A DNA stretch of 64,000 nt from Caldilineaceae bacterium (GTDB lineage: Bacteria; Chloroflexota; Anaerolineae; Caldilineales; Caldilineaceae). A program made the translations under genes and the position numbers. The notes under the pieces were generated by a model. It was not told the DNA's origin. It saw nothing but the letters and a program-made list of their open reading frames with translations, and did not search any database. Shown in pieces: positions 7,957 to 16,089 of this stretch (positions are counted from its first letter, which is position 1; each line of letters begins with the position of its first letter). The stretch spans positions 1 to 64,000 of the forward strand of contig JAGNDO010000007.1 in the NCBI GenBank assembly GCA_018003515.1, written 5' to 3'.

Positions 7957-10278
7957 ATGCCCGCACCCACCCCATACCTGGACTTCGAAATCGAGATCGG
8001 CCCCGGCGACGGCGTTACCTACCCGGTGGCCGTGCTGCGTTCCCCCGCGGGGGAGGCCAAGGCTGAGTTGATGTGGCCGTTTAGCGAGTTGCAAACGAAG
8101 AACTGGCTGCTCACCCTGCAAAATGCCCTTCTGCGCTCCGGTGGGACACGGCGACGGATGCTGACCGATCAGGAGAAGGAAGTACAGGACTTTGGTGCGG
8201 AGTTGTTTAAGGCGCTCTTTGTGGGACAGGTAGGTAATCTCTACTACGAAAGTCACCAGGAAGCGATCCACCAAGGATCTGGTTTGCGTATTAAGCTACG
8301 CATCCAGGATCCGAATTTGGCTGTCCTCCCCTGGGAATTCCTCTATGATCCGCGGCGGGCCGAGTACGTGAGCCTTTCGTCTAATTCCCCCCTTGTTCGT
8401 TATGTGGCCTTGCCTCACCCCGTCGCTCCCCTCAAGGTGCAGCTTCCATTGCGAATCTTGGCTATGACGGCCAGCCCAGAAGGTATGGAACCTCTCAACG
8501 TTGCCGTTGAACGACAACGTATGGAACAAGGATTGGCGGATCTGATTTCCCGTGGTTTGGTGGAACTGAAGTGGCTGGAGGGCGAAACTTGGCAGGATTT
8601 GCGCAAAGCCATGCGCCAAGAAAGCTGGCATATCTTCCATTTCGTGGGGCATGGCGGTTTTGACGAACTTCGGCGAGAGGGCATGCTCATTCTATCCGAC
8701 CCAAACGGGAAACCTCGCGGGATCACGGCCTCTCAATTGGCGCAACTTCTACGAGACCACCATTCCTTATGTTTGGCCATCTTTAATAGCTGTGAAGGCG
8801 CACGGGCCGACAAACAGGATATCTTTTCTAGCACGGCCACGACCTTGGTGCGGGCAGGTATCCCAGCGGTGCTGGCTATGCAGTATGAGATCACCGATGC
8901 CGCGGCTATGCAGTTTGCCGAGACCTTCTACGAGACCTTGGCGGAGGGGGCATCTATTGATGCCGCTGTGGTGGAGGCCCGCATCGCCATCAGCATGGAG
9001 GTGAATAACTCTCTTGAATGGGGCACGCCGGTGCTTTTCATGCGTAGCAACGACGGGCATATTTTTGATGTAGATACCAGGGTTGTATCCGTGCCTGTAG
9101 CCTTGCCTACATCAGATATGCCTGTGGTGACGGTCTTGCAAGCGTCCAAAACAACAACAAAGGCATCCGTGGCCAAGCCTGCCATCCCTGCCTCGGCTCG
9201 CTCCCGGACAGCTTGGGCCGGATTGGGGGTCGTGGTGCTGCTGGTCTTGGCTTTAATCTTCTGGCGCAGTTCTGTTGGAGATCAAGGAATCATTTCCACC
9301 TTTGTCGCTTTGGTCAATTCCGGTCAAGCTTCGACGGTCGCTGTGCCTGCTACCACACCCGTTCCTTCTCAAACCCGCACGCCAACTCGCACACCAACTC
9401 GCACACCAACTCGCACACCAACTCGCACACCAACTCGCACGCCAACTCGCACTGCTGCGGCCTCCATACCAACCACCAAGGCCACGAATATGCCGCAGGG
9501 TGGTACCGGGGTCATTGCTGGATCTCCTACGCCATCCATCAAATTATCCAAGTTTGTCACTGATCAATGGACGGCGGGTCTGGATGTGATCGACCTGGCC
9601 TATGGCGGTGGATATTGGGCACTGGTGATGTCCCAGAGCGCCAACGATGTGAAGCAGGTTTTTCAAGGGGGAGCAACATTGCCTGTCGACTTTATCGCTA
9701 ACAGATGGCGAGAGGGGTACGACATTACCGACGCCGCCTATTGCGGAGGTGAGTGGCTGGAAAGCTCGACAAATACCCTTGCGAATGGCCTATGGATGGT
9801 GATCATGTCCAAGAACGAAACGAATAGCAACCAGACCTATAAGATGAGTCCGGAAATTCCTATAGACTACATTGCGGAACAGTGGGCTATGGGTTTTGAT
9901 CTCACCCAGATTGCCTATGGCGATGGCCTGTGGCTGATTGTCATGGACCAAGGGAACGAGAATCAAACCCAGATCTATAAATCCGGCCAAAGCTTTCCAA
10001 CGGATTACGTGACAGCTATGTGGGAACAGGACTATGATCTGATCGAAGTCGCCTATGGCAACGGGCTCTGGTTTGTGGTCATGGCCCAGACCAGTCAGGA
10101 GACAACCCAAATCTTCTGGTCAGATCCTGTCTTTCCCGTTGACACCATCCGTGCTCGTTGGACTCAAGGCTACGACATCATCGACGTGACCTATGGGAAT
10201 GGGTTATGGCTAGTCGTCATGTCTACTCAATCGCAAGACACGCAGCAGTCAGTTCAACTCGCCACCAGTTGGGAGTAG
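7957..10278 (+). CDS. CHAT-domain caspase-like protein with one membrane helix and five WxxGYDI repeats
   Basis: Residues 1-375 form a CHAT (caspase-HetF-type) peptidase: LPWEFLYDP (about 124-132), the catalytic His in HFVGHGGF (His232) and Cys in FNSCEGA (Cys279). A single transmembrane helix follows (about 419-436), then a Thr-Arg-Thr-Pro repeat linker (about 474-498; a 12-bp DNA repeat). The C-terminus has five repeats of about 48 residues with the pattern W-x-x-G-Y/F-D-hydrophobic...YGxGxWxVVM. Such repeats resemble those called DUF7477 on some kinases and are probably a beta-structured sensor outside the membrane. CHAT proteases act in bacterial cell-death and defence circuits (e.g. TPR-CHAT of gRAMP systems). 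Divergence from a TPR-containing chaperone operon suggests, without proof, a functional link. Confidence 0.88.
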   Translation: MPAPTPYLDFEIEIGPGDGVTYPVAVLRSPAGEAKAELMWPFSELQTKNWLLTLQNALLRSGGTRRRMLTDQEKEVQDFGAELFKALFVGQVGNLYYESHQEAIHQGSGLRIKLRIQDPNLAVLPWEFLYDPRRAEYVSLSSNSPLVRYVALPHPVAPLKVQLPLRILAMTASPEGMEPLNVAVERQRMEQGLADLISRGLVELKWLEGETWQDLRKAMRQESWHIFHFVGHGGFDELRREGMLILSDPNGKPRGITASQLAQLLRDHHSLCLAIFNSCEGARADKQDIFSSTATTLVRAGIPAVLAMQYEITDAAAMQFAETFYETLAEGASIDAAVVEARIAISMEVNNSLEWGTPVLFMRSNDGHIFDVDTRVVSVPVALPTSDMPVVTVLQASKTTTKASVAKPAIPASARSRTAWAGLGVVVLLVLALIFWRSSVGDQGIISTFVALVNSGQASTVAVPATTPVPSQTRTPTRTPTRTPTRTPTRTPTRTPTRTAAASIPTTKATNMPQGGTGVIAGSPTPSIKLSKFVTDQWTAGLDVIDLAYGGGYWALVMSQSANDVKQVFQGGATLPVDFIANRWREGYDITDAAYCGGEWLESSTNTLANGLWMVIMSKNETNSNQTYKMSPEIPIDYIAEQWAMGFDLTQIAYGDGLWLIVMDQGNENQTQIYKSGQSFPTDYVTAMWEQDYDLIEVAYGNGLWFVVMAQTSQETTQIFWSDPVFPVDTIRARWTQGYDIIDVTYGNGLWLVVMSTQSQDTQQSVQLATSWE

Positions 10279-10320
10279 TACCTCCACCCCCCCACACCTA
10301 CGCAACACGGACCACCACCC

Positions 10321-11127
10321 ATGCCCAACCTTCTCCGCCCCATCCTCGGCTTCTACCGCCTCGCCGCCATCACCCTCGCCATCCTCATGGGGATGTTGGT
10401 GATCTTGGTCGCTACGGTGCTGCCCATCCGCATCCGCCGGGTGCGGTTGGCGGCGTGGCCGGTGATGTGGTTGGCCCGGCTCTTTGTGGTCCTCTTCAAC
10501 ATCAAGATCCAGGTGGAGGACCCCTGGCGGTTGGTGCGTCATCATGGTTTTGTCTTCCCCAACCACTGCTCGGCCTTGGACATCATCACCGTGCTCTATT
10601 TTGTGCCCGCCCGGTTTTTGGCCGCCATGGAGGTGCGCCGACGGCCTCTGATCGGCTGGATCGCCCAGGCCATCGGCACGGTCTTTGTGGTGCGGGAGGA
10701 TCGGGCGTCCCGCAATGGGGCGCGCCAGGCCCTGGCCCGCAGCTATCGCATGGACAAACGCCCGCCCATCGTCCTCTACCCGGAGGGGCGGCTGGGGCCG
10801 GGGGACCATGTCTACCCCTTCCGCAAGGGGGGCTTTCAGGTCGCCATGGAGGAGCACATCCCCATCCTGCCCTGCGCCGTGGTCTACGATCCCCTGGAGA
10901 CCATCATCTGGCGGGGCGGCCAGGGGGAGGCGCTGATGACCTCCCTGTGGCGCACGGCCTGCTACCCCGGCCCCATCCGCATCAAGCTGATCACCTTCCC
11001 CACCCTCTACCCCAAGGCCACGGACGACGCCGCGCTCCTCGCCAGCCAAATCGAGGCCATGATCACCGAGACCCTGGATCGGGAATACGTCCGCCTGCGC
11101 GCCGAGAAGCTCGCCAAGAACCGGTAG
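10321..11127 (+). CDS. plsC: 1-acyl-sn-glycerol-3-phosphate acyltransferase (PlsC family)
   Basis: It transfers an acyl chain to lysophosphatidate in membrane phospholipid synthesis. The protein is 268 residues with an N-terminal membrane helix (about 10-35). The catalytic block NHCSALD (81-87) matches NHxxxxD with His82 and Asp87. The glycerol-phosphate block is YPEGR (153-157; EGR instead of the commoner EGT). It starts 43 bp after the CHAT gene on the same strand, but that gene has no obvious role with it. Substrate is not determinable from sequence. Confidence 0.88.
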   Translation: MPNLLRPILGFYRLAAITLAILMGMLVILVATVLPIRIRRVRLAAWPVMWLARLFVVLFNIKIQVEDPWRLVRHHGFVFPNHCSALDIITVLYFVPARFLAAMEVRRRPLIGWIAQAIGTVFVVREDRASRNGARQALARSYRMDKRPPIVLYPEGRLGPGDHVYPFRKGGFQVAMEEHIPILPCAVVYDPLETIIWRGGQGEALMTSLWRTACYPGPIRIKLITFPTLYPKATDDAALLASQIEAMITETLDREYVRLRAEKLAKNR

Positions 11128-11186
11128 CATTCCTACTGTCTCCCCGGCCATTTGCCGCTAAAGTGCGGTCAAGTTGCACAAAATTA

Positions 11187-11265
11187 GCCACAAAGAGCAC
11201 AGAGAACACAAAGAAAGAACGGAAGGCAAAGATTTTTTCTTTGTGTTCTTTGTGTTCTTTGTGGT
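11187..11265. repeat. Inverted array of CTTTGTGTT nonamers
   Basis: The left arm (11187-11216) contains CACAAAG/CACAGAG units and the right arm (11236-11265) contains three CTTTGTG units, with an A/G-rich loop. It is the same family as 16923-16999 and 44630-44706. Confidence 0.9.
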
Positions 11266-11295
11266 CAATTATTCCAAGAGAAAGGCACTGGACCG

Positions 11296-11784
11296 ATGGA
11301 TTTGATTATCAACGACAAGACATTTCAGGTGGCCGATGATTCGGCGGATCTCCTGTTGTGGTACCTGCGGGACGAGCTGGGGATGACGGGGACGAAGTTT
11401 GGCTGCGGCGCGGGGATCTGCGGATCCTGCACCGTGCATGTGGATGGCGTGGCCGTCCGCTCGTGCATCACCCCGGTGCAGGTGGTGGCGGGCAAGCAGA
11501 TCCGCACCATCGAGGGGCTGGCTGATGGGGAGACCCTCCACCCGGTCCAGCAAGCCTTCATCGACAACCAGGTGCCCCAATGCGGCTGGTGCATGAGCGG
11601 CCAGATCATGACCGCCTCTGCCTTCTTGGCCGCCACCCCCAACCCCAGCGAGGAGCAGGTTGTGGAAGCAATGGGCCAAAACTACTGTCGCTGCGGCTGC
11701 TACGTGCGCATCAAAGCCGCCGTCACCCAGGCCGCCGGTGAACTCGCCGCCCGCGCCCCCATCACCCTGGAGGTGCCCGCATGA
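11296..11784 (+). CDS. (2Fe-2S)-binding subunit of a xanthine-dehydrogenase-family oxidoreductase (IorA-like)
   Basis: This small subunit passes electrons from the molybdenum centre. In 162 residues, a plant-ferredoxin-type cluster uses C37, C42, C45 and C57 (CGAGICGSC...C). The all-helical second cluster uses C96, C99, C131 and C133 (CGWC...CRCGC; the usual CRCGT/S-Y is CRCGCY here). It overlaps the large-subunit gene by 4 nt (ATGA at 11781). The pairing with a single Tat-dependent large subunit and no FAD subunit is the layout of isoquinoline 1-oxidoreductase/aldehyde dehydrogenase types. True substrate is unknown. Confidence 0.92.
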   Translation: MDLIINDKTFQVADDSADLLLWYLRDELGMTGTKFGCGAGICGSCTVHVDGVAVRSCITPVQVVAGKQIRTIEGLADGETLHPVQQAFIDNQVPQCGWCMSGQIMTASAFLAATPNPSEEQVVEAMGQNYCRCGCYVRIKAAVTQAAGELAARAPITLEVPA

Positions 11785-14000
11785 CCACCAAAAAATCAAC
11801 CGTTCAACCAATCAACGAATCCACCAAAAAACGCTCCTGGCGTCCCACCCGCCGCGGCTTCCTCATCGGCACAGGCATCGCCGGGGGCGGACTGGCCCTT
11901 GGCTTCGTCCTGGGCCTGCCCGCCATCCAGTTGACCGCGGCCCGCTTTCTCGACGGCGCGGCCAGCCCCAGCGGCATCGGCAACGAGCCCACCGCCTGGT
12001 TCGAGATCAGCCCGGACAACCGGGTGCGCCTCTTTGTGCCCAAGGTGGAGATGGGCCAGGGCATCCACACGGCCATTGCCCAGATCGGGGCCGAGGAGTT
12101 GGCCATCCCCTGGGAGCGGTTGGATGTGCAGCAGGCCACCACCCACATTGGCCCCGGCGACAGCTTTGGCACCGCCGGCAGCAGCTCGGTCAGCGGGGTC
12201 TATCAGCCCCTGCGAGAGGCCGGGGCGTTGTTGCGCACCATGCTCATGGGCGAGGCTGCGGTGGCCTTGGGTCTGCCCGTCACTGCCCTGGAAGCTGTGG
12301 ACGGCGGCGTGCAGGTGATGGGCGACCCGTCCCAGCGCCTGACCTATGGCGAGCTTGTGGCCCGCAACCCGGAATGGGAAGTGCCCAAGGAGGTGCCCGC
12401 CCTCAAAGCCGCCGCGGATTTCACCGTCATCGGCCAGCCCAAGCCCCGGGTGGACATCCCGGCCAAGGTGACGGGGCAGGCCCTCTACGGCTTTGACATG
12501 CGCATGGAGGGGATGCTTTTCGGCGCGGTGGCCCGTCCGCCCACGATTGAGGCCAAACTGGTCAGCGCGTCCGAAGGCACGGCCATGCAGGTCAAGGGCG
12601 TGGTGAAGGTTGTCATAAAAGATGACTTCGCCGGGGTCGTCGCCACCAGCCGGGCCGCGGCCCACACAGGGGTCAACCAGCTCGATCTGGTTTGGGATCT
12701 TGGCAAGCTCTGGCAACAATCGGAGATCGAGGATCTTGTGGTCATCACGGACAAAGGGGGTATCACGGTTCAAAAGGAGGGCAACGCCGCCAAGGTGTTG
12801 GACCAAGGAGTGAGTCTGCGCGCAGACTACTTCACCCCCCTAGCGGTCCACGCTTCCCTGGAAACCCAGGCCGCCCTGGCCAATGTGGTGGGGGAGAAGG
12901 CCACGGTCTGGGCCTCCACCCAGTCCCAAAATTCCACCGCCGGGGACATTGCCGAGGGCATCGGCTTCAAACCTGAGCAAGTGGAAGTCATCCCCACCTA
13001 TCTGGGCGGTGGCTTTGGCCGCAAGAGCTTCTCCCAGGCCGGACGAGAGGCGGCCATCCTCTCCCAGGCCGCCGGCGTGCCCGTGCATGTGGGCTGGGAC
13101 CGCTCGGAGGAGATGCGCAACGGTTTCTTCCGCCCGCCCGTGCGCAACCAACTCTTCGCCGCCCTGGACGCGGACGGCAAAATCTCGGCCATCGAACATC
13201 GCCAGGCCAGCGGCGACGTGCTATTTTCGTTTTTTCCAGAAATTGCCGCCAAGATCGTCGGCGCGGACTTTGGGGCGTGGCGAGGGGCGACGATCCATTA
13301 CGGGGGCATCCCCCATCGGCGCACCCTGGCTTGGCGGACCAAGGTGCCCGTGGCCACCGCGTCCTGGCGGGGGCTGGGGTTGATGCCCAACGCCTTCGCC
13401 GTGGAGAGCTTCATGGACGAGCTGGCCCACGAGGCCGGTCAGGATCCTCTGGCCTTCCGCCTGGCCCACCTGACCGACGACTTCAACGACCGACGTATGG
13501 CCGCCGTCCTCCAAGCCGCCGCCGACCTGGCCGGGTGGGAGACGCCGGTCCCCGAGGGCCGAGCCAGGGGCATTGCCTGCTGCACAGACGTGGACACAGT
13601 GGTGGCCGAAGTGGCCGAGGTCTCCGTGGGCGAGGATGGCCGGGTGCGGGTACACCGCATCAGCGCGGCCATGGATTGCGGCTTGGTGATCAACCCGGAC
13701 GGGGCCAAAGCCCAGGTCCAGGGCAACATCATCTGGGGCGTCGGTTCGGCCCTGTTGGAGGAGATCACGGTCAAAGACGGCCAGATCATGCCCGCCAACT
13801 TTGACACCTACCCCCTCCTCACCATGAAAGAAGCCCCCCAGATCGACGTGGTCCTGCTGGAAGCCGGGGACGGCATCCCCCGGGGCGTGGGCGAACCGGC
13901 CATCGGCCCCACCGCCCCGGCCATCGCCAACGCGTTGTTCGCCCTCACCGGTGTGCGGGTGCGCCGCTTGCCCATGACCGCGGAGCGGGTGAAGGGGTGA
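11781..14000 (+). CDS. Molybdopterin-binding large subunit, IorB/aldehyde dehydrogenase type, Tat-exported
   Basis: This catalytic subunit hydroxylates aldehydes or N-heterocycles using a molybdopterin dinucleotide cofactor. Its 739 residues begin with a twin-arginine signal (RPTRRGFLIG, RR at 24-25, followed by a hydrophobic Gly/Ala segment), so the enzyme works outside the membrane. Two repeats of the aldehyde-oxidase fold are evident. Motifs include GGGFGRK (about 412-418) and the C-terminal active-site region GVGEPAIGPTAPAIANA with the probable catalytic Glu. The IorA-like subunit is translationally coupled. A c-type cytochrome lipoprotein 2 kb downstream could be its electron acceptor (inference). 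The stop codon (13998-14000) is formed by a GGGGTGA unit of the following repeat array. Confidence 0.9.
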   Translation: MTTKKSTVQPINESTKKRSWRPTRRGFLIGTGIAGGGLALGFVLGLPAIQLTAARFLDGAASPSGIGNEPTAWFEISPDNRVRLFVPKVEMGQGIHTAIAQIGAEELAIPWERLDVQQATTHIGPGDSFGTAGSSSVSGVYQPLREAGALLRTMLMGEAAVALGLPVTALEAVDGGVQVMGDPSQRLTYGELVARNPEWEVPKEVPALKAAADFTVIGQPKPRVDIPAKVTGQALYGFDMRMEGMLFGAVARPPTIEAKLVSASEGTAMQVKGVVKVVIKDDFAGVVATSRAAAHTGVNQLDLVWDLGKLWQQSEIEDLVVITDKGGITVQKEGNAAKVLDQGVSLRADYFTPLAVHASLETQAALANVVGEKATVWASTQSQNSTAGDIAEGIGFKPEQVEVIPTYLGGGFGRKSFSQAGREAAILSQAAGVPVHVGWDRSEEMRNGFFRPPVRNQLFAALDADGKISAIEHRQASGDVLFSFFPEIAAKIVGADFGAWRGATIHYGGIPHRRTLAWRTKVPVATASWRGLGLMPNAFAVESFMDELAHEAGQDPLAFRLAHLTDDFNDRRMAAVLQAAADLAGWETPVPEGRARGIACCTDVDTVVAEVAEVSVGEDGRVRVHRISAAMDCGLVINPDGAKAQVQGNIIWGVGSALLEEITVKDGQIMPANFDTYPLLTMKEAPQIDVVLLEAGDGIPRGVGEPAIGPTAPAIANALFALTGVRVRRLPMTAERVKG

Positions 14001-14144
14001 GCGGGTGAGGGGGTGAGGGGGTGAGGGGGTGAGCGGGTGAGCGGGTGAAAAAAAACGGGGGCGACAACCTAGTGTTGTCGCCCCCGTCTCTATTCACCCC
14101 TTCACCCGCTCACCCTCTCACCCCTTCACCCCCTCACCCCTTCA
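13986..14144. repeat. Inverted array of GGGGTGA heptamers around a terminator
   Basis: The left arm (13986-14047) has about nine GGGTGA(G/A)-type units and the right arm (14094-14144) has their complements (TCACCCC). The centre is a 14-bp terminator stem. The array spans the end of the IorB-like gene and nearly reaches the convergent gene's stop at 14149. Confidence 0.93.
14055..14087 (-). terminator. Intrinsic terminator for the ScyD/HbpS gene
   Basis: Perfect 14-bp arms (ACGGGGGCGACAAC, 14055-14068 and 14074-14087) flank a 5-nt loop. On the minus strand the stem is followed by eight Ts. Confidence 0.85.
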
Positions 14145-14148
14145 CAAC

Positions 14149-15975
14149 TCACTCGCCAATCGGATAGTCCGTGGGCAGCGCGTTGCCGATCTCTGTGGCG
14201 TCCGCGTCGCATTCGGGGTGATCCCAGCCTGCGCCGCCGCCGTAGACGATGTTGTCGTCCCCGGTGGGGCTGACGCCCGCGGGCACGTTATCCAGCCCCA
14301 GCGCATCCCGCACTTTCCAGGCGATGATGTGGTCTGTGCAGGCGCTGTCCCCGCTCAAACCCAGTGCGCCCACCAGAACGCCATCCGCATCATAGAGGGC
14401 CAGGCCACCGGCAAAGCTGATGGTGCCGCCCACGCGCTGGCCGACCAAGGGATCGTGGGCCGTGCCGAACTCCTCGCCGTGGCCGGCGTAGACTGCCTGC
14501 ACATTCAAGGGATTGCCGTCCGCCAGACCGAAGAGGGAGGCACCGGGTTGGGTGGCGCTGAACAGATTGGCCGACGAAAGGGCAAAGCCTGGCAGGCTGA
14601 AGCTGTTGGCCGTGTTGGCCTTGGCCGCGGAGATGGCCCGACTGCCCGGGAACTGGTCACCCCGGTGCTCGCCGGAGAAGGTGATGGCGCACACTTCACC
14701 GTCCCGGTTGACTGTGGAGGCCCACATGTTGAAGCCGAAACCGCTGTTGCCGCCCTCGCTGACCACAGCCTTGAGCGCAGCGGTCAGATCCTCGTGGCTG
14801 GGCAGGCCGGAACAGTCCGGGCCCATGTGCATGTCGTCCATCATGGCCGGGGCTAGACCGGCGAACATCATCACTGCGCCGGAGCCGGGGGCCCCCACGC
14901 CGTTGACGGTCACATAGGCATCCCCCCCGGCGTTGAAGTCCAGGGAGGTGGGGAAGGCGAGCCCCTCCACGGCCACGTCAAAGTCCTCGCCGCCCTTGAT
15001 GTGGAGTACCGCGCCCGAATTGGGCACCGGTCCCTCCTCGGTGAACATCCCGAACTGCACGCCGTACAGGCTGCCGTCCGGTCCCCAGCGCAGATCCGTC
15101 AACATGGTAAGGCCCGTGGCATAGTCGCTCACCTCACCGTCTGGGCTGACCATGACCACCTTGGCCGAGCCGGGGATGAAGGGCGCGCCAGACAGGTACG
15201 ACACATAGGCGTTACCATCGCCGTCAAAGACCACGGCGGTGGGCACGGGGTCGGTCAGCATCTCGCCGCCCCGTTCCGGGCGGGGGAAGACGCCGGGGAT
15301 GGCCTCGAAGACCGCCACCAGTTCTACCTCGCCCGTGGCCGGGTCGATCCGCAACAGAGCGTTGGCCCCGGCATCGGTGACATAGAGCATACCATCCGGT
15401 CCGGTAGTGATGCCGTAGGGGTGAGAGTCGAACAGGGCTGGGTCCGGGTTGTTCTCTCGCTCGAAGTCCCAGGTGCTGGCCACCTGAACCACCTCACCGT
15501 CCACGATGGCGACCACCGCGCCCATGTTGGCCGGGGCCTCCACGTCCGGGCTGCCGATGCCCTGGCCACTGGTGGCGTAGAGTACCCCGTCCAGCATGGC
15601 CAGACGCGCCCCGCCGATGGCCTCATCCCCGGTGAAGACCGAGGGCAGATTGGCCACGACTTCTACGTTGCCCTCGCTGTCGATACGGGAGATCGTGGCG
15701 CTGTCGCCGGAGGTGGCCGTAATCGGCTGGCCCTCGGTCGAAATCCAAGGCAGCTCGTCATCACCGCCCAGGCCGCTGTCGATCACCCAGACTGCGCCTT
15801 CCTCATCCACCAAAATGCCTTGGGGGGCGTTGAAGCCCTCCGCCACCAACACCCCTGAGTCCCCGGACATGGGACCCTCATGGGCGCTGACGCTGGCCGC
15901 TGTGATCATCAACAGCAAGCCCAAGATCAAACCAACAATCAATAACTTTTTTCCCTGCGTCTTCTTTGCGTGCAT
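14149..15975 (-). CDS. Secreted ScyD/ScyE-type propeller fused to a GlcG/HbpS-type heme-binding domain
   Basis: This exported protein has 608 residues. A signal peptide ends near ASVSAHEG (about 30). Residues about 40-385 form a beta-propeller of the ScyD/ScyE type (start GFNAPQGILVDEEGAVWVID; 'PYGITTGPDGMLYVTDAGAN'). From about 395 to 585 the sequence matches the GlcG/HbpS fold: SHEDLTAALKAVVSE, then SAAKANTANSFSLPG, then 'GGLALYDADGVLVGALGLSG'. HbpS/GlcG proteins bind heme or cofactor-like ligands. The start has AGGGAGG 8 nt upstream. It lies between a molybdenum hydroxylase and a cytochrome c, so a periplasmic or surface redox/heme role is plausible. I have not knowingly seen this fusion described. 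Confidence 0.82.
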   Translation of the reverse strand: MHAKKTQGKKLLIVGLILGLLLMITAASVSAHEGPMSGDSGVLVAEGFNAPQGILVDEEGAVWVIDSGLGGDDELPWISTEGQPITATSGDSATISRIDSEGNVEVVANLPSVFTGDEAIGGARLAMLDGVLYATSGQGIGSPDVEAPANMGAVVAIVDGEVVQVASTWDFERENNPDPALFDSHPYGITTGPDGMLYVTDAGANALLRIDPATGEVELVAVFEAIPGVFPRPERGGEMLTDPVPTAVVFDGDGNAYVSYLSGAPFIPGSAKVVMVSPDGEVSDYATGLTMLTDLRWGPDGSLYGVQFGMFTEEGPVPNSGAVLHIKGGEDFDVAVEGLAFPTSLDFNAGGDAYVTVNGVGAPGSGAVMMFAGLAPAMMDDMHMGPDCSGLPSHEDLTAALKAVVSEGGNSGFGFNMWASTVNRDGEVCAITFSGEHRGDQFPGSRAISAAKANTANSFSLPGFALSSANLFSATQPGASLFGLADGNPLNVQAVYAGHGEEFGTAHDPLVGQRVGGTISFAGGLALYDADGVLVGALGLSGDSACTDHIIAWKVRDALGLDNVPAGVSPTGDDNIVYGGGAGWDHPECDADATEIGNALPTDYPIGE

Positions 15976-16023
15976 GGGTCAATCCTCCCTTTCAAATTCA
16001 ACATAATCAGAAGTTCCGCAACA

Positions 16024-16053
16024 TCAACAATCGATCCGAGCAACTTCGTGCAA
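16024..16053 (-). CDS. Possible 9-codon leader peptide with full anti-SD complement
   Basis: GAAAGGAGGTGATC (16056-16069, minus strand) matches the 16S 3' tail over 14 nt. It is followed after 4 nt by a TTG-started frame MHEVARIDC. The frame ends about 45 nt before the ScyD/HbpS start codon. This may be a leader peptide for that gene or a chance match; the terminal Cys codon recalls cysteine-attenuation leaders. Confidence 0.22.
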   Translation of the reverse strand: MHEVARIDC

Positions 16054-16089
16054 CGGCGATCACCTCCTTTCCAGGATGGATTCGCATCC

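Noticed and set aside
9377-9450. CRISPR-like or minisatellite 12-bp repeat ACTCGCACACCA
   Set aside because: It is inside the CHAT gene, in frame, and encodes the Thr-Arg-Thr-Pro linker.
10158-11339. Plus-strand 393-codon frame overlapping plsC
   Set aside because: It is out of frame with plsC, which has the full catalytic motifs, and translates into Pro/His/Gly-rich sequence.
16041-16070. 16S rRNA 3' end fragment (GATCACCTCCTTTC)
   Set aside because: Only 14 nt match; it is better explained as an extended Shine-Dalgarno sequence on the other strand.
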